From the NCBI GenBank assembly GCA_037783545.1, contig JBBELK010001111.1, positions 1 through 64,000 of the forward strand: a stretch of DNA of 64,000 bases, read 5' to 3'. Positions 36,701-44,518 of this stretch are shown here, in pieces (the first letter of the stretch is position 1; each line of letters begins with the position of its first letter). The translations under genes and the position numbers were made by a program. The stretch is from Henricia sp. BOLD:AAB3569. Taxonomy: Eukaryota > Echinodermata > Asteroidea > Spinulosida > Echinasteridae. A model generated the notes under the pieces. The model made no database searches, was not told the DNA's origin, and saw only the letters and a list, made by a program, of their open reading frames with translations.

Positions 36701-37346
36701 TCTAAAAACCCTGTGTACAAATTTTGGATATACGCTCGTAACTGACACGGACACTTGTTACATTTTAGGCCTTCCCGGTTACGAGCGTATATTGGAAATT
36801 TGCAGACGTTTTTTTTTTAGAAAGGCATGTTGTCACACTATTTGTAACCCTTTTTGGGCCCAAGTTCTCTTCAGAACTGAAACTTATTTCTTTTATTTTA
36901 AGACCAGACTAAGGTATTTCTGGAAAATACGGTGTGTTGCCAAAATGCCCCCTTTACTGTGGAAAGATTTGCGTACATGTACATGTGTAACATCATTTTG
37001 AAGAATGTCTGCAACCAATGTTGTTAAGGAACAGAGTCTTAAAAGATCTTGGTGAGACATTTAACAGAAAATTGCCTCAATTTAATATGCCTGAATGTGG
37101 ATGTGCTTGAAACAACATTATTGCAAGCCATAATACCAAGTAAACAAAGGTCTCGTTAGGTCTTGACCGAGTTCAGGATGTCTAAAATAATATGCTGAAA
37201 ACTGAGTATTCTCATGCAAAAGCCTATTTTTTTAGCACAATGTTATTTTATCTGAAAAAGATATTGCACATTACCTCACTACCCGTGTTTTTGTAGGGTG
37301 CTTCAAGCAAAGCTTCCACATCAAAATCATCTCCATACAGAGCCAT
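16982..37346 (-). CDS. RBM39: RNA-binding protein 39 (CAPER-alpha), complete coding gene
   Basis: Nuclear SR-like splicing factor that helps 3' splice-site selection with U2AF and SF3B1 and acts as a transcription coactivator. Coding exons in transcript order: 37346-37275, 32143-32088, 29689-29483, 28930-28793, 27579-27459, 25472-25380, 24677-24480, 23304-23239, 22608-22404, 20772-20663, 19890-19730, 18757-18573 and 17088-16982. All are GT-AG and frame-continuous: 1719 nt, 572 aa plus TAG. Order: N-terminal acidic MALYGDDFDVEALLEAPY; RS-rich residues 43-157; RRM1 about 174-250 (ARTVFVMQLS); RRM2 about 271-347 (MRLYVGSLHYNITEEMLRGI); Ala/Gln-rich linker; C-terminal UHM from about 477 with the RWF motif at 534-536 (HGRWFAGKM). 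Human RBM39 is about 530 aa; the extra length is mostly in the linker. The last exon is divergent (ends PSLKLM). A 5' UTR acceptor (TTTTTACAG at about 37376-37368) implies an untranslated upstream exon that I could not place. Confidence 0.95.
17089..18572 (-). other. RBM39 last intron
   Basis: Holds a TAC/ACG-rich simple-sequence stretch (17560-17700), a hairpin-rich region and the 17984-18450 element. The overlapping ORFs on both strands at 17509-17823 come from the TACATGTA/ACGTAC low-complexity tract and are not genes. Confidence 0.6.
17984..18450. mobile_element. DNA element with 'CTAGGCTTGGGCGA' inverted ends
   Basis: The left end CTAGGCTTGGGCGACTCC is mirrored by GGAATCGCCCAAGCCTAG at the right. 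The subterminal sequence is packed with the word GATTCC/GGAATC in both orientations, which looks like a cluster of transposase-binding motifs. 467 bp, no ORF. Confidence 0.75.
20829..20980. mobile_element. Half copy of the TTAA-type MITE (family C)
   Basis: Starts at TTAAAGGCAGTATACATGAT, continues TTGGTATCTCGAAAATCAG and ends after CTCATGAGACGAAAATTCAA. This equals the right third of the 31450-31930 element in reverse orientation; the rest is missing. Confidence 0.75.
21819..21990. repeat. Near-perfect palindrome
   Basis: CATGGTTAAGATTATAGGCC and, further in, ATCTCGAAGCCATGACTATG are mirrored across a GGCTTCCGCC loop at about 21900; only about three mismatches occur in the inner 51-bp arms. 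The outer flanks CAAATATTGACTGC / GCAGTCAATATTTG extend the symmetry. It overlaps an A/T-flanked region of about 21220-21320 with its own smaller inverted repeat. Confidence 0.85.
22404..23304 (-). CDS. RBM39: RBM39 RRM2 core exons
   Basis: Exon 23304-23239 encodes IDSIQLMTDSELKRSKGYGF-IT, containing RNP1 of RRM2. Exon 22608-22404 encodes DAKRALDQLNGFELAGRPMK and then VNHVTERSDNAQATSMLDND, ELERTGIELTTTGRLQLMAK. These match the vertebrate protein closely and leave little doubt about orthology. Confidence 0.95.
22786..23055. mobile_element. Diverged copy of the 'TCACACTATCGCGG' MITE family
   Basis: Shares GCATGAGCTCC, TTCCAAAATAGA, CTCATTGGCTGCGCG and GGTCAGC words in order with the better-preserved element at 40267-40508. 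The ends are eroded. Confidence 0.5.
23376..23620. mobile_element. One-armed copy of foldback MITE family A
   Basis: Opens GTCTTTCCACGGTAAAGGGG, runs through GAGATAACTTGGGCCCAAAA to ATACGCTCGTAA, then jumps directly to GGCAAAATGCCCTCTTTA and a GTGGAAAGAC end. Most of one arm is deleted, leaving the terminal repeats intact. Confidence 0.8.
23640..23905. mobile_element. Repeat with GGGGGTTGGGGG tract, related to 49005-49170
   Basis: The blocks ATATGTGGCAGAGGGTATCA, CATTGTTCCCCTATTGTGTC, AAGGAATTTCC and AGAGTGTGTTGAGGTATAGG are shared with 49005-49170 and, diverged, with 13575-13725. The central G-tract (about 23747-23815) is expanded only here and has many runs of four or more G, so it could form G-quadruplexes on the plus strand (the non-template strand of nothing known; the RBM39 pre-mRNA would be C-rich here). 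Confidence 0.65.
24480..27579 (-). CDS. RBM39: RBM39 RRM1 and start of RRM2 exons
   Basis: Exons 27579-27459, 25472-25380 and 24677-24480. They encode RRM1 (RNP2-like VFVMQLS; RNP1-like KGIGYVEF), the linker GVPIIVQPSQAEKNR and the opening of RRM2 (LYVGSLHYNITEEMLRGIFE). All junctions are phase 0 after the first. The intron between the first two exons carries a hAT-like element with a minisatellite (25936-26913). Confidence 0.95.
25936..26913. mobile_element. hAT-like non-autonomous element containing a minisatellite, in an RBM39 intron
   Basis: The left end CAGGGCTTGCCCTTAAC and the right end GTTAAGGTCGAGCCCTG are imperfect inverted repeats of the hAT type, flanked on both sides by GGTGTG (a probable, short target duplication). 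Subterminal words TAGCCCACTGGGCTAGTAAA / GCCCGCCGGGCAAG recur at both ends. No transposase ORF. Confidence 0.65.
26334..26600. repeat. 43-bp minisatellite (about six units)
   Basis: The unit begins GGGCCGAGTTGGTCTG, continues GGGCCGAGTTTGTACACAAG and ends GCAATTG. Variation is mostly GTTGG versus GTCAG. Because 43 is not a multiple of three and the unit lacks stops, open frames of 112-161 aa appear on both strands; these are repeat artefacts. It lies inside the hAT-like element. Confidence 0.9.
28215..28520. repeat. Dispersed repeat, copy 2 (RBM39 intron)
   Basis: Shares ATCATTTGCAG, GAGTTGACAAGAAAA, ATGGTAACAAACA and TTTCTACAAGGCAGTTTATC with 32790-33090 in the same order and orientation. 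Confidence 0.6.
28793..29689 (-). CDS. RBM39: RBM39 RS-domain exons (two exons with intron)
   Basis: Exons 29689-29483 and 28930-28793. The first encodes RHRSRSRSASPSKERRSS… KRRSRSPDARRRRSRSRERP and a glycine/arginine run; the second encodes NPPSPPRRGRRSRSKERGSP… WRRSRSRSRDRYGKRSSSPG. The alternating Arg-Ser repeats are the substrate type of SR kinases and drive nuclear-speckle localisation and SR-protein contacts. A (GCT)5 tract at about 29611-29625 encodes five serines. Confidence 0.93.
30290..30462. mobile_element. Short MITE with 'ACTAAAGTG…ACGTCA' inverted ends
   Basis: The left side CACTAAAGTGAAAACGTCAC then GTTGCCATGG and TTGGGTCTA is mirrored by TAGACCCAATTACCATGGCA and TGACGTCACACTTTAGTAG. 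It directly abuts the next element (30463). Confidence 0.7.
30463..30901 (+). mobile_element. DNA element with 'TGCATAGTTCCGA' inverted ends (family G), copy 1
   Basis: The ends TGCATAGTTCCGA and TCGGAACTATGCA delimit 439 bp. A second copy, in opposite orientation, is 48178-48609. The interior contains an ATG in good context (AAAAAAATGGCG) and a coding-like stretch that in another frame reads KHRFIGENSKVFMF followed by TAG. The copy at 48 kb has the same peptide intact and longer, so this copy has a frameshift and a stop. Confidence 0.8.
31450..31930. mobile_element. TTAA-type MITE (family C), complete copy
   Basis: TTAA, then AGATAGTATACATGATTGG at the left; CCAATGATGTATACTGCC then TTTAA at the right, so TIRs of about 22 bp and probable TTAA target duplication, as in piggyBac-like transposons. 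The centre is a degenerate tandem of AAATGGCACTTGGGCG-like units in both orientations, ending in a CGTCTCATGAGACG palindrome. Other copies: 53989-54492, 62391-62859, partial at 3868-4205 and 20829-20980. The minus-strand ORF at 31406-31792 is a by-product. Confidence 0.85.
32088..32143 (-). CDS. RBM39: RBM39 second coding exon
   Basis: 56 nt between ATCTTAG and GTGAGTAG, phase 0 in and phase 2 out, encoding GEASGKNGETEKKELSSK. It corresponds to the acidic/lysine-rich start of the vertebrate protein before the RS domain. Confidence 0.85.
32492..32534 (-). other. Candidate 43-nt cassette (poison) exon in RBM39 intron 1
   Basis: Bounded by the acceptor CTGTTTTAG and the strong donor GTAAGTTG. 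It reads IDNIQVMNGMALLN in phase 0. The flanking exons (37275-37346 and 32088-32143) join in frame without it. With it, and the normal acceptor of the next exon, the frame shifts and the exon at 29689-29483 then begins ACA CAG AAG TCG TAG, an immediate stop far upstream of the last junction. An alternative acceptor five bases further in (TTAGGGAG) would instead keep the frame. No transcript evidence is available here. Confidence 0.5.
32790..33090. repeat. Dispersed repeat, copy 3 (RBM39 intron)
   Basis: AAAGCCCCGTTACATCATTT followed by GAGTTGACAAGAAAA, AATGGTAACAAACACC and TTTCTACAAGGCAATTTA. It is parallel to the copies at 11040 and 28215 and is interrupted at its right edge by the 33098 element. 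Confidence 0.6.
33098..33753. mobile_element. MITE with 'CAGACTCCCGAATTTTC' ends
   Basis: CAGACTCCCGAATTTTCCGC at the left and GAAAATTCGGGAGTCTG at the right. CGTTTTT/TTCCG-rich subterminal regions; 656 bp; no ORF of note. Confidence 0.75.
33867..34290. mobile_element. MITE with 'AGAGGTTTCGCA' ends
   Basis: AGAGGTTTCGCACCGTCACG at the left and CGTCACCTTGCGAAACCTCT at the right, each followed inward by GAATACGGATA-type words (GAATACCGGTACGGATACG / CCGTTATCATATCCGTATTC). 424 bp. Confidence 0.8.
34822..35914. mobile_element. 1.1-kb element with 'CTAAGGGCGGGTTCACACTG' ends
   Basis: The left end CTAAGGGCGGGTTCACACTG and the right end CAGTGTGAACCCGCCCTTAG are perfect inverted repeats. Subterminal TCCGTC / GACGGA words are repeated. 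A family F element (34993-35494) is inserted inside it. It sits in RBM39 intron 1. Confidence 0.85.
34993..35494 (+). mobile_element. Family F element nested in the 34822 element
   Basis: Left CAAATAGACCGATCCAGTAA then GCTCCGCCCATTTTGGAATT; right end ATTCGGTCTATTG, partly eroded. The interior matches 49811-50410 in reverse orientation (GCTAGGGTCCTCTGCGC-type block, CGGTCGTGTGCATAC, TCTGTGTGCGTGTTTCAATA). Confidence 0.8.
36549..36968. mobile_element. Foldback MITE family A, complete copy
   Basis: TCTTTGCACAGTAAAGGGGG at the left and CCCCCTTTACTGTGGAAAGA at the right, with arms of about 190 bp running through GAGATAACTTAGGCCCAAAA and ACAACATGCCTCTCT to a TACGCTCGTA centre. It is in RBM39 intron 1, about 300 bp downstream of the start exon. 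Confidence 0.88.
37275..37346 (-). CDS. RBM39: RBM39 first coding exon (N-terminal 24 residues)
   Basis: ATG at 37346-37344, followed by codons for MALYGDDFDVEALLEAPYKN and TGSE, then the donor GTAATGTG. The exon ends in phase 0. The DxDxEAxLEAPYK signature fixes this as the true start. Upstream, ACAG|GATTAAGACGAGCCG reads as an acceptor for a short 5' UTR portion. Confidence 0.92.
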
Positions 37347-37691
37347 GTTGAACGGCTCGTCTTAATCCTGTAAAAATTTGCAATTATTCAAAGCTTGCAT
37401 TTATACTCGGTAAGAGTTGAGAAGTTGATCAGAAATCTTTTTCTTTAAAATGACTCATCAAGCATTTACGGTATTTATACCAAAATTTAAGATTTTTTGA
37501 GGAAACAAGCAATTTTCAGCCTGTCTCATCCATGGGATTTTTCATATCAGGGATGTGATTAGATGTTTGAAAAAAAACCTGAAATTGCAAGTGCGCAGCG
37601 TGAAGCCATTATGGCGTGGGATTCACAGGGGTCATGTTTTTTGGCAAAAAAAAACTGATTTCAGGAAAAAACCTGAAAAATCACATCCCTG

Positions 37692-38040
37692 TCATATACA
37701 TTGAACACGGATTTGGGTGAATTTATATATTGGAACCGATAGCTTATTCAATTCTAAGATATACTTCCCACTGACACTTCCGTCGCAAATGTTGCATTTC
37801 TGAGATAAATAAATGATAAAATTACTGCATAAAGTAATGCACAAAATGACGTGGCGAGCGCGCGCGTGAATGGTTATCTTGTGCACTAACTGAAGGCAAT
37901 TTTTTAAGAAGAAAACGTGATTTTCTTCTACAGAAAAGCAACATTTGCGACAAAAGTGCAAGTGGGAAGTATATTATAAAATTACATTATCTGTTGATTC
38001 CAGGAGGTAATTTCCTTAAAATCTCTGTTCAATGTATACG
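37692..38040. mobile_element. 'TACATTGAACACGGATT' MITE, copy 1
   Basis: Own ends TACATTGAACACGGATTTGG and TCTCTGTTCAATGTATA are inverted repeats; GATATACTTCCCACT / AGTGGGAAGTATAT form inner inverted repeats. Copy 2 at 38688-39067 is in opposite orientation. Confidence 0.8.
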
Positions 38041-38687
38041 AAAAAAAATACCCGTACATGTTTTGCACACAAGGTCTGAAGCCCTGATCAACTACTTACC
38101 GGTAATTCTTTCCTGACACTCCACTTATGAAACGTAGCTATTTTGAGCCTGAAATCCGTTCACTGGTCGCCACCGAGATGCCGTGTGGAAAGTCTATGGG
38201 ACATGGCAGAAAATGTTTAGGTATTTTCAAGGAAATTGTTAAATATTTTTCACTCCTAAATTCACTTCCCTCTAAAGTATTAACACATTTGGTATGTACA
38301 TATGTATGTAAATACCATACACGTTTGCCACTAATTCTTCTTAGTACGACATGATAATGCACCGGAAAGTTCAAATTTGGTGAGGAAACATGATTTTAGG
38401 TTTTTCTTTGGAAACACTTAGGATTTTTATGACAGGTGGATTTTTGGTTTAAAATATATGCATACTTGAGCGACCAGGCGGCCATTGTATGCTAGTACAT
38501 GTACATGTAGCTCAGGAGTCGTGACTCTTTTACTAGTACGTACATTGTATGTGTGCCCTACTTGACCACTAGACAGAATGATTGATTCCGTCCCTACAAA
38601 TTACCGTACACCCTCGTCATGTAGTGGCCGTTTCTCATTTTGCCTCGAAATTGGACTCGCACACAAAATTCGGTATTTTTTTTTTTT

Positions 38688-39067
38688 ACATTGAACAAAG
38701 ATTTTAAGGAAATTACCTCCTGGAATCAACACATAATGTAATTTTAAGAATTAGATATACTTCCCACTTGCACTTTTGTCGCAAATGTTGCTTTTCTGTA
38801 GAAAAATCGCGTTTTCTTCTTCAAAAATTGCCTTCAGTTAGTGCACAAAATAACCATTCACGCGCACGCACAGCGCCCTCTGTTGTCGCGCTTACGCACA
38901 GACCGCTCGCCACGTCATTTTGTGCATTACTTTATGCAGTAATTTTATCATTTATTTATCTCAGAAATGCAACATTTGCGACGGAAGTGTCAGTGGGAAG
39001 TATATCTTAGAATAGAATAAGCTATCAATTCCAACAAATAAATTCACCCGAATCCGTGTTCAATGTA
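38688..39067. mobile_element. 'TACATTGAACACGGATT' MITE, copy 2 (inverted)
   Basis: Reverse-complement match to 37692-38040 over GGAAATTACCTCCTGGAATC, TTGCGACAAAAGTGCAAG-type words and AATCCGTGTTCAATGTA. It has an extra approximately 45-bp insertion, GCGCCCTCTGTTGTCGCGCT onward, absent from copy 1. Confidence 0.8.
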
Positions 39068-39858
39068 GGCCTATATGAAAAAAAATCCAACAATTCCCCG
39101 CTGGTTGGGTGCTCTAGTGGTTTTAGATGTCCTCAAACGGAAAATAATGGAAAAAAATACACCGTTTTTGAAGCAAAGATGTGAAATAGCAATGCTGGTT
39201 TCCGTCTGCAAGGTTTTCCTGAATGGTGAGGGCACTATAGGCCTAGCGCTAAAAGTAGGGTTGTAAATTGCTCGCTTTTCAAATCTGACTTATTACAGTC
39301 GCAAATCACAGCCCTAATTGAGGTCTGTACGACAATACCAAGTCTCAAACTGCTCAAATCTGACAAAGTTTCACTACAAATATCGTCCGAAGCACATCAG
39401 ACCAGAGCACTTTCACATACACCATTGCAATCCCGAGAGTCTAGTGTTTCATAAAATAACAGTAACGCTTACGGAATTATCAATTTGGCCATCTACGATG
39501 TCTGGAAACATTGGACAAAATTCGGACAACGTTGTGACCTGCATCCCTATGGGCAACGCCATCTTAGCTGATATGCTGGACGCGTGGTGGCGCTTCTCGG
39601 TCAAGGAGCCCGGCTGTGCAATATGCGACGTCAATATGAATTATGCATATTGCACAGTTAGCCGGGCTCCTTGACGTCTCATGATCGAGAAGCGCCAGCA
39701 TATCAGCTAAGATGGCGTCGCCCATAGGGATGCAGGTCACAACATTGTCCGAATTTTGTCCAATGTTTCCAGACATCGTAGATGGCCAAATTGACGATTC
39801 CGTAAGCGTTACTGTTATTTTATGAAACACTAGACTCTCAGGATTGCAATGGTGTATG

Positions 39859-40944
39859 CAAGGCTCGAAATAAATTTTTTTCAGGCTGGAGCAATTTTGC
39901 TAATCATTGGTTTCATTTGAATAGCAATTCTGGAAATTGAGGAGCACTTATTTCCTACCGGAAATACGGTGCAATTGGCAGACAGAGAGTGGCAGCCCGC
40001 CCGGCAGGCTTGACGCGACACGGCCGCCGCCGGCCGGTCATTGCCGGTAGTTGGTGACCATTCCACACGAAATTTTCTCATTTCTCAAATACATTTTTGC
40101 ACATTATCCATGGGAGTTGACGATATTTTCCATAAAAATGACGATCAAGCAAAACAAGGTCGCTGCGATGCACGAAAAAACGATCACAACCCAACTACGA
40201 TCGACAACCCAACTACATGTACGTACGTGCAGGGGATTTCACGTGCAGGGGATTTCACGTTCAGAGTAAAGGCGGATACACACTATCGCGGAAAAAATCA
40301 CACTTTCGCGCTGCGCTCACCGCATTGCATGAGCTCCCAATCGCCGATTATTCCAAAATAGAAAATTCCACTCTGGTAACTTGGGGCTTCTCTGATACCT
40401 CATTGGCTGCGCGCTGGAAAGGTCAGCGCACCGCACAAGCGGAAAACCAGTTTGTGTACAAACCAATGGAACAGTGTGATTTTTCCGCGATAGTGTGAAC
40501 TCCCCTTAAGAGGCCAACTCGTGTTGTAAAACGCATGCTGATTGGCTGATAAAAATAATATGACCTGCTGCTAGTAAATTATGGCCAGAGTTGGACTGGT
40601 TACCGCCCCACTAAAGCCGGGAATATTATGGTCCGGAAACCAGACTAGGCACGTTCCGGCGCGCGCCCGGGTCGAACGTAAGCCCATCGTTTGTTTTAAA
40701 TACAGCCTTTTGAGATTTTTTACTTGAAATGTGAGGGAAGGGCAACCTTTTGTGCATTTATTTTTTGCATTTAGTTTTGTAGCATGTACTGTATATGATG
40801 TATGCTGGTGGTGGAAGCAATTCTGGACTAAAGTTGTGCTAAAAAGTTGATTCGCAGTTTTGCTAGGCGATCAAAGTTTATGGTTCGCAAACTGCTGTTT
40901 TTGCATCGCAAACTGCGATGCGATACTGCTTATTTCGAGCACTG
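39859..40944. mobile_element. hAT-like insertion inside the right arm of the foldback
   Basis: The left end CAAGGCTCGAAATAAATT and the right end CTTATTTCGAGCACTG are imperfect inverted repeats. GTATG is present on both sides (39854-39858 and 40945-40949) but once in the intact left arm, which supports a target duplication. 1086 bp; contains GC-rich sequence (39990-40030) and another MITE at 40267-40508. Confidence 0.75.
40267..40508. mobile_element. MITE with 'ACACACTATCGCGGAAAAA' ends, third nesting layer
   Basis: AAAGGCGGATACACACTATC at the left; TCCGCGATAGTGTGAACTCC at the right. Inverted repeats of about 35 bp; diverged relative at 22786-23055. Confidence 0.8.
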
Positions 40945-41334
40945 GTATGTGAAAGTGCTCTGGTCTGATGTGCTTCGGACGATATTTGTAGTGGAACTTT
41001 GTCAGATTTGAGCAGTTTGCGACTTTGGTATTGTCGTACGGACCTCAATTAGGGCTGTGATTTGCGACTGTAATAAGTCAGATTTGAAAAGCGAGCAATT
41101 TACAGCCCTATTTTTAGGGCTACTATAGGCCTAGGTCATAGCCGGCGATCTAGAGCAAGTTCGATCAAGTGACTAGAGTCGACTAGAGTTCGAGGGAGTC
41201 CGATCCCTCGAACAACGGGTATTTCCATAAACTCTAGTCCAGAGTTGGTAGGCCTGTACATGTACAATGGTCGAGTTGGTTCGAGTTGAGTTGGCAGACA
41301 GTCAAGTGGGGCCTACATGTAGGCCTAGTTGACC

Positions 41335-41650
41335 TTGGCAAATGTCCTGACCTTGCATGTCCTGTACAAAACATGAGACAGGCTGAAAAATTGGTGTTTC
41401 CTCAAAAAATCTTCATTTTTTTTAAACGTCTAATAATTTTGGGTTTTTCCATCAAATATGCAATTACCGATGCTCGATGAGTCATTTTAAATTTAAAGAA
41501 AAAAATATCTGACGAAATGATCAGTCTTCTTATCCACCCAGATTGGTCTAAAAATTCGAGACTGAACATATGCCCATCAAAATCCACCCCATCTATAAAA
41601 AAGGAAACGGCACCATGCCCTGTAACTCTTTTCACTGAAATGTAGCACAA
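41335..41650. repeat. Dispersed repeat related to 16620-16800 and 37400-37535
   Basis: Shares AAAACATGAGACAGGCTGAA, TTTTTCCATCAAAT and TTACCGATGCTCGA with 16670-16770. 37400-37535 carries the same in reverse, including AGAGTTGAGAAGTTGATCAG and CAGCCTGTCTCATCC. The family boundaries are not resolved. Confidence 0.55.
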
Positions 41651-42184
41651 TTATCGAATACCAAAACAGTATTATTTTACAAGTTAAAAATCATTGATGA
41701 TAATAAATGCCCAATTTAAACGTAGTCCGTCTCGGCCTTCCCAACGCATCCGACAAATGTCCGACATTTCGAAATTTTATTTCCACCACTCACCATGCAT
41801 GCTCACCAGCGCAAAACAATACAAATTGTATGGTTAACAGGTGAGGTTAACCTTTTTTCTTACCAAGTATCAGAAGGAAAAGGTATTTCTGGTATTGTCG
41901 CTTATTGATGAGTTTCTTCGCTGCAAACGTTCATGTGAATCACGAAGTTAAAACGACGATATGCAGTGCACTGTGTCTATATGCGCATATCATCAGCGCG
42001 GCAACAGTTCGCAAAATGGCAGCAACGGTACTGCGCATGCTCACAAAATTGCCCGCTTATGCCGTGGTGACGTCACGTCAGGAAAGCATGAACGGGTTTC
42101 ACTGTGGCCACAAAGGGATTAAAGGGTAACTCTGGAGACTTTGTTAGGGCACCGTCATCATAATCTATTAAATTGTGAGCTGTG

Positions 42185-42610
42185 AAGATTAAAATAAAAT
42201 AATAGTAGAGGATGTGTTTCACACATTTCGGTCAATTTCTGAGAATTTAATTGTTGCGTTTTGGTGTAATTACAATTTTTCTATTTTCATGCTAATGTCC
42301 ATATTCATGAGCAAAACTGTGATGTCATCTCAGGACAACAGAGGAATTCTTCATAGACTTGTCCACAAACGTTTTTGTCATTTTCAGCGGCTTCTTGATA
42401 TCATGAACTACAGTATCAGTTTACTGAGTTTGTTTAGCATGTCATCTGCAACAATCCTAAAAAGTTTGTTTGAGTCCAAAATGGACCAGTGGGCTACTGT
42501 TACTTTTTGAAATGTAATGTTCTTTCTTTGTTTTTCAACGGTAGGTTCCCTCCATTACTAGCAATACATGTAAACAGCACCCTAGCTTGTCAAGACAGTT
42601 TTTAAGTAGA
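42185..42610. mobile_element. Dispersed element (family H), copy inverted relative to 54489-55060
   Basis: About 420 bp of clear similarity to 54625-55060 in reverse orientation: GATGTGTTTCACACATTTCG, CATATTCATGAGCAAAACTG, GAGGAATTCTTCATAGACTT and AATGTAATGTTCTTTCTTTG. Confidence 0.8.
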
Positions 42611-42711
42611 AAAAAAGGTCACTTCCTTCTGAAATAAAAGCAAATTTGAGCCTGCCCTTTTGTCTGCAGCAGTTTGATATTTTGATTTATGTATAAAACC
42701 AGGGGCCAATT

Positions 42712-42942
42712 TCATAAAGCATGTTAGCAGAAAAATTTGCTTAATCAAAAATTTGTGTGCTTTATAAAAATGGGTTAATAAACAAAATTGTACTTCAACT
42801 TGTGTTTTTAGCAAGAATAGCAGATATTCTTGTAAAAAACACAAGTTGACATGCAATTTCGATTATTGACCCATTTTTATAAAGCAAACAAATTTTTGAT
42901 TAAGCAAAAATTTCTGCTAACATGCTTTATGAAATTGGCCCC
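42712..42942. mobile_element. 'GGGGCCAATTTCATAAAGC' MITE (family E), near-perfect hairpin copy
   Basis: GGGGCCAATTTCATAAAGCA at the left and TGCTTTATGAAATTGGCCCC at the right. The arms extend more than 90 bp through TAGCAGAAAAATTTGCTTAA and meet around GAATAGCAGATATTC. Others: 12017-12233, 51060-51212, half copies at 19612-19692 and from about 63895 to the window end. Confidence 0.88.
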
Positions 42943-43850
42943 AGATGTGCTACTGTACGTAGTCTGTGCTACTTTGTAGAGTTGTGGGCGGAACCAGACC
43001 ACGCTAATGACCTACTCACGTGAGTGATGACGGACAGTCACATGCAACTGATTTGGCCTCGCACTGTAGTACCATACATATCTAATACGTTGAATCCATC
43101 CTATCGGCTGCCTGTACAATACAGTGCGTGCTCGCTGTACTGTACGTATATTCATAGGTTGAAATGTTCTCTGAACAGATCGTAGGGCTTTTTCGCATTT
43201 TCAACTTCAAAAATAATTATTGTTATATAGTGTCCAGGGTGATTAGGGATTTTAAAAATGTAAGTGGTGACGTCATCACTTAAAAGGGTGCCTTCCAGCG
43301 ACGAAATTAAAGTTTTAAAATGACCTTTTTTATAGAAATTTGTGCGCAAATTAGCCGAATATTGTGATTATACAGCATGTCGACTACGAAACATGTCTGT
43401 CTGGTTAAAACATTGATGACGTCATCTATCCTTTAAAGGTAAGTATTAAAGGTAACAATCATTATTTTTTAAGGTATAGTTATATGCTTTTTTACCATTG
43501 ATCACGTTCAACGTTCTCATCATGTTTCTAATATAAAAGTGATGACGTCATCAGTGGTCCTGCTATGGTGGGTAAATTCCAGCCCCTTATAACTATGATC
43601 TTCATTCTTTAAGTAACTGTAACAGCTAACAGAGATCTAATTTTGTACCAGACAATTCAATGATCTTTGATATTGTGCACCACCAATAGATACCGGAAGT
43701 GGATCCATTATTTGAAAGTGGTCAGGAATATTCTAATGGAATAAGTGCTGTTAGTATCCAAGGTAAATGAGCCTGTGATCTGTCATCGGTTAAACTCACG
43801 GAAGGACGCCCTCAATCGACGGAATTAAAAATGTATGCACAAATTAGGGC

Positions 43851-44098
43851 CCTTTTCCAAATCTCGACTTCGTCTCCGTCTCCGGCTCCGGCTTCAACTT
43901 AGGCCTTTTGTAAATACTGCTTGAGTGAACTTGGACAAAAGACAGAGCTGCAATGTGGGAAAGTTGTTGGATCGCTATACTTTCCACATTGCAGTTCTGT
44001 CTTTTGTGCAGGAGTATTTGCGAAAAGGTGTATGGTCACATGGAGCCGGAGACGGAGACGGAGACGGAGACGAAGCCGAGATTTAGAAAAGGCCCTAG
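43851..44098. mobile_element. Foldback element with GGAGAC microsatellite in its inverted ends
   Basis: The left end AGGGCCCTTTTCCAAATCTC continues with (GTCTCC)n and GGCTCCGGCT. The right end AGCCGGAGAC continues with GGAGAC units and ATTTAGAAAAGGCCCTA. An inner inverted pair ACAGAGCTGCAATGTGG / CCACATTGCAGTTCTGT is also present. The two overlapping plus-strand ORFs here are not genes. Confidence 0.8.
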
Positions 44099-44518
44099 AT
44101 CAGTATATGTTGGTGATTATTTAGACCTTGTACACCACCAAACATGCTTATATAATCAAAACCACAATTAATGACTATTATTTGACTATTGATAATCATG
44201 CACTGCAACAGGTTGGGTCAGTGAAGGTTCTGGCCGGGTGTCATCATTCAGTCAGATTTAAACTAGGATAAACACATTCAACAAATAGTAGAAAAGGCTA
44301 ATTCCAGCTTACGCATGTTACCTCGACGCGACCTCATCAGTTCCTAAACAGAGAGGGATTATATATTTTGGCTGGTTGATTTGAGTTTGTCATGAAATGT
44401 TTCCCTCGAATGACGAAGGATATAAAGTTATTTTGGCTGGTTGGTTTGGGCCTGACAAATTGTTTCCTCTAACAACACAAAGGGATTATATTACAGTGGA
44501 TAATTAATAAACAATGTA

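Larger units (their letters stand above)
39232..41135. mobile_element. Large foldback element (~400-bp arms) split by a later insertion
   Basis: The left arm 39232-39632 is continuous. The right arm is in two pieces, 39655-39858 and 40945-41135, which together are its reverse complement. Anchors: CACTATAGGCCTAG / CTAGGCCTATAGTAG at the outer ends, GAGCACTTTCACATACACCA at the break and TGTGCAATATGCGACG near the loop. The ORFs at 39318-39674, 39449-39634 and 39564-39830 are arm artefacts. Confidence 0.88.

Noticed and set aside
39318-39830. Three similar ORFs with IWPSTMSGNIGQNSDNVVTC
   Set aside because: The same peptide appears on both strands because the sequence is a palindrome; it is a foldback arm and not a gene.
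43953-44171. ORF with EPETETETETKPRFRK run
   Set aside because: It is the GGAGAC microsatellite within the inverted end of a foldback element.
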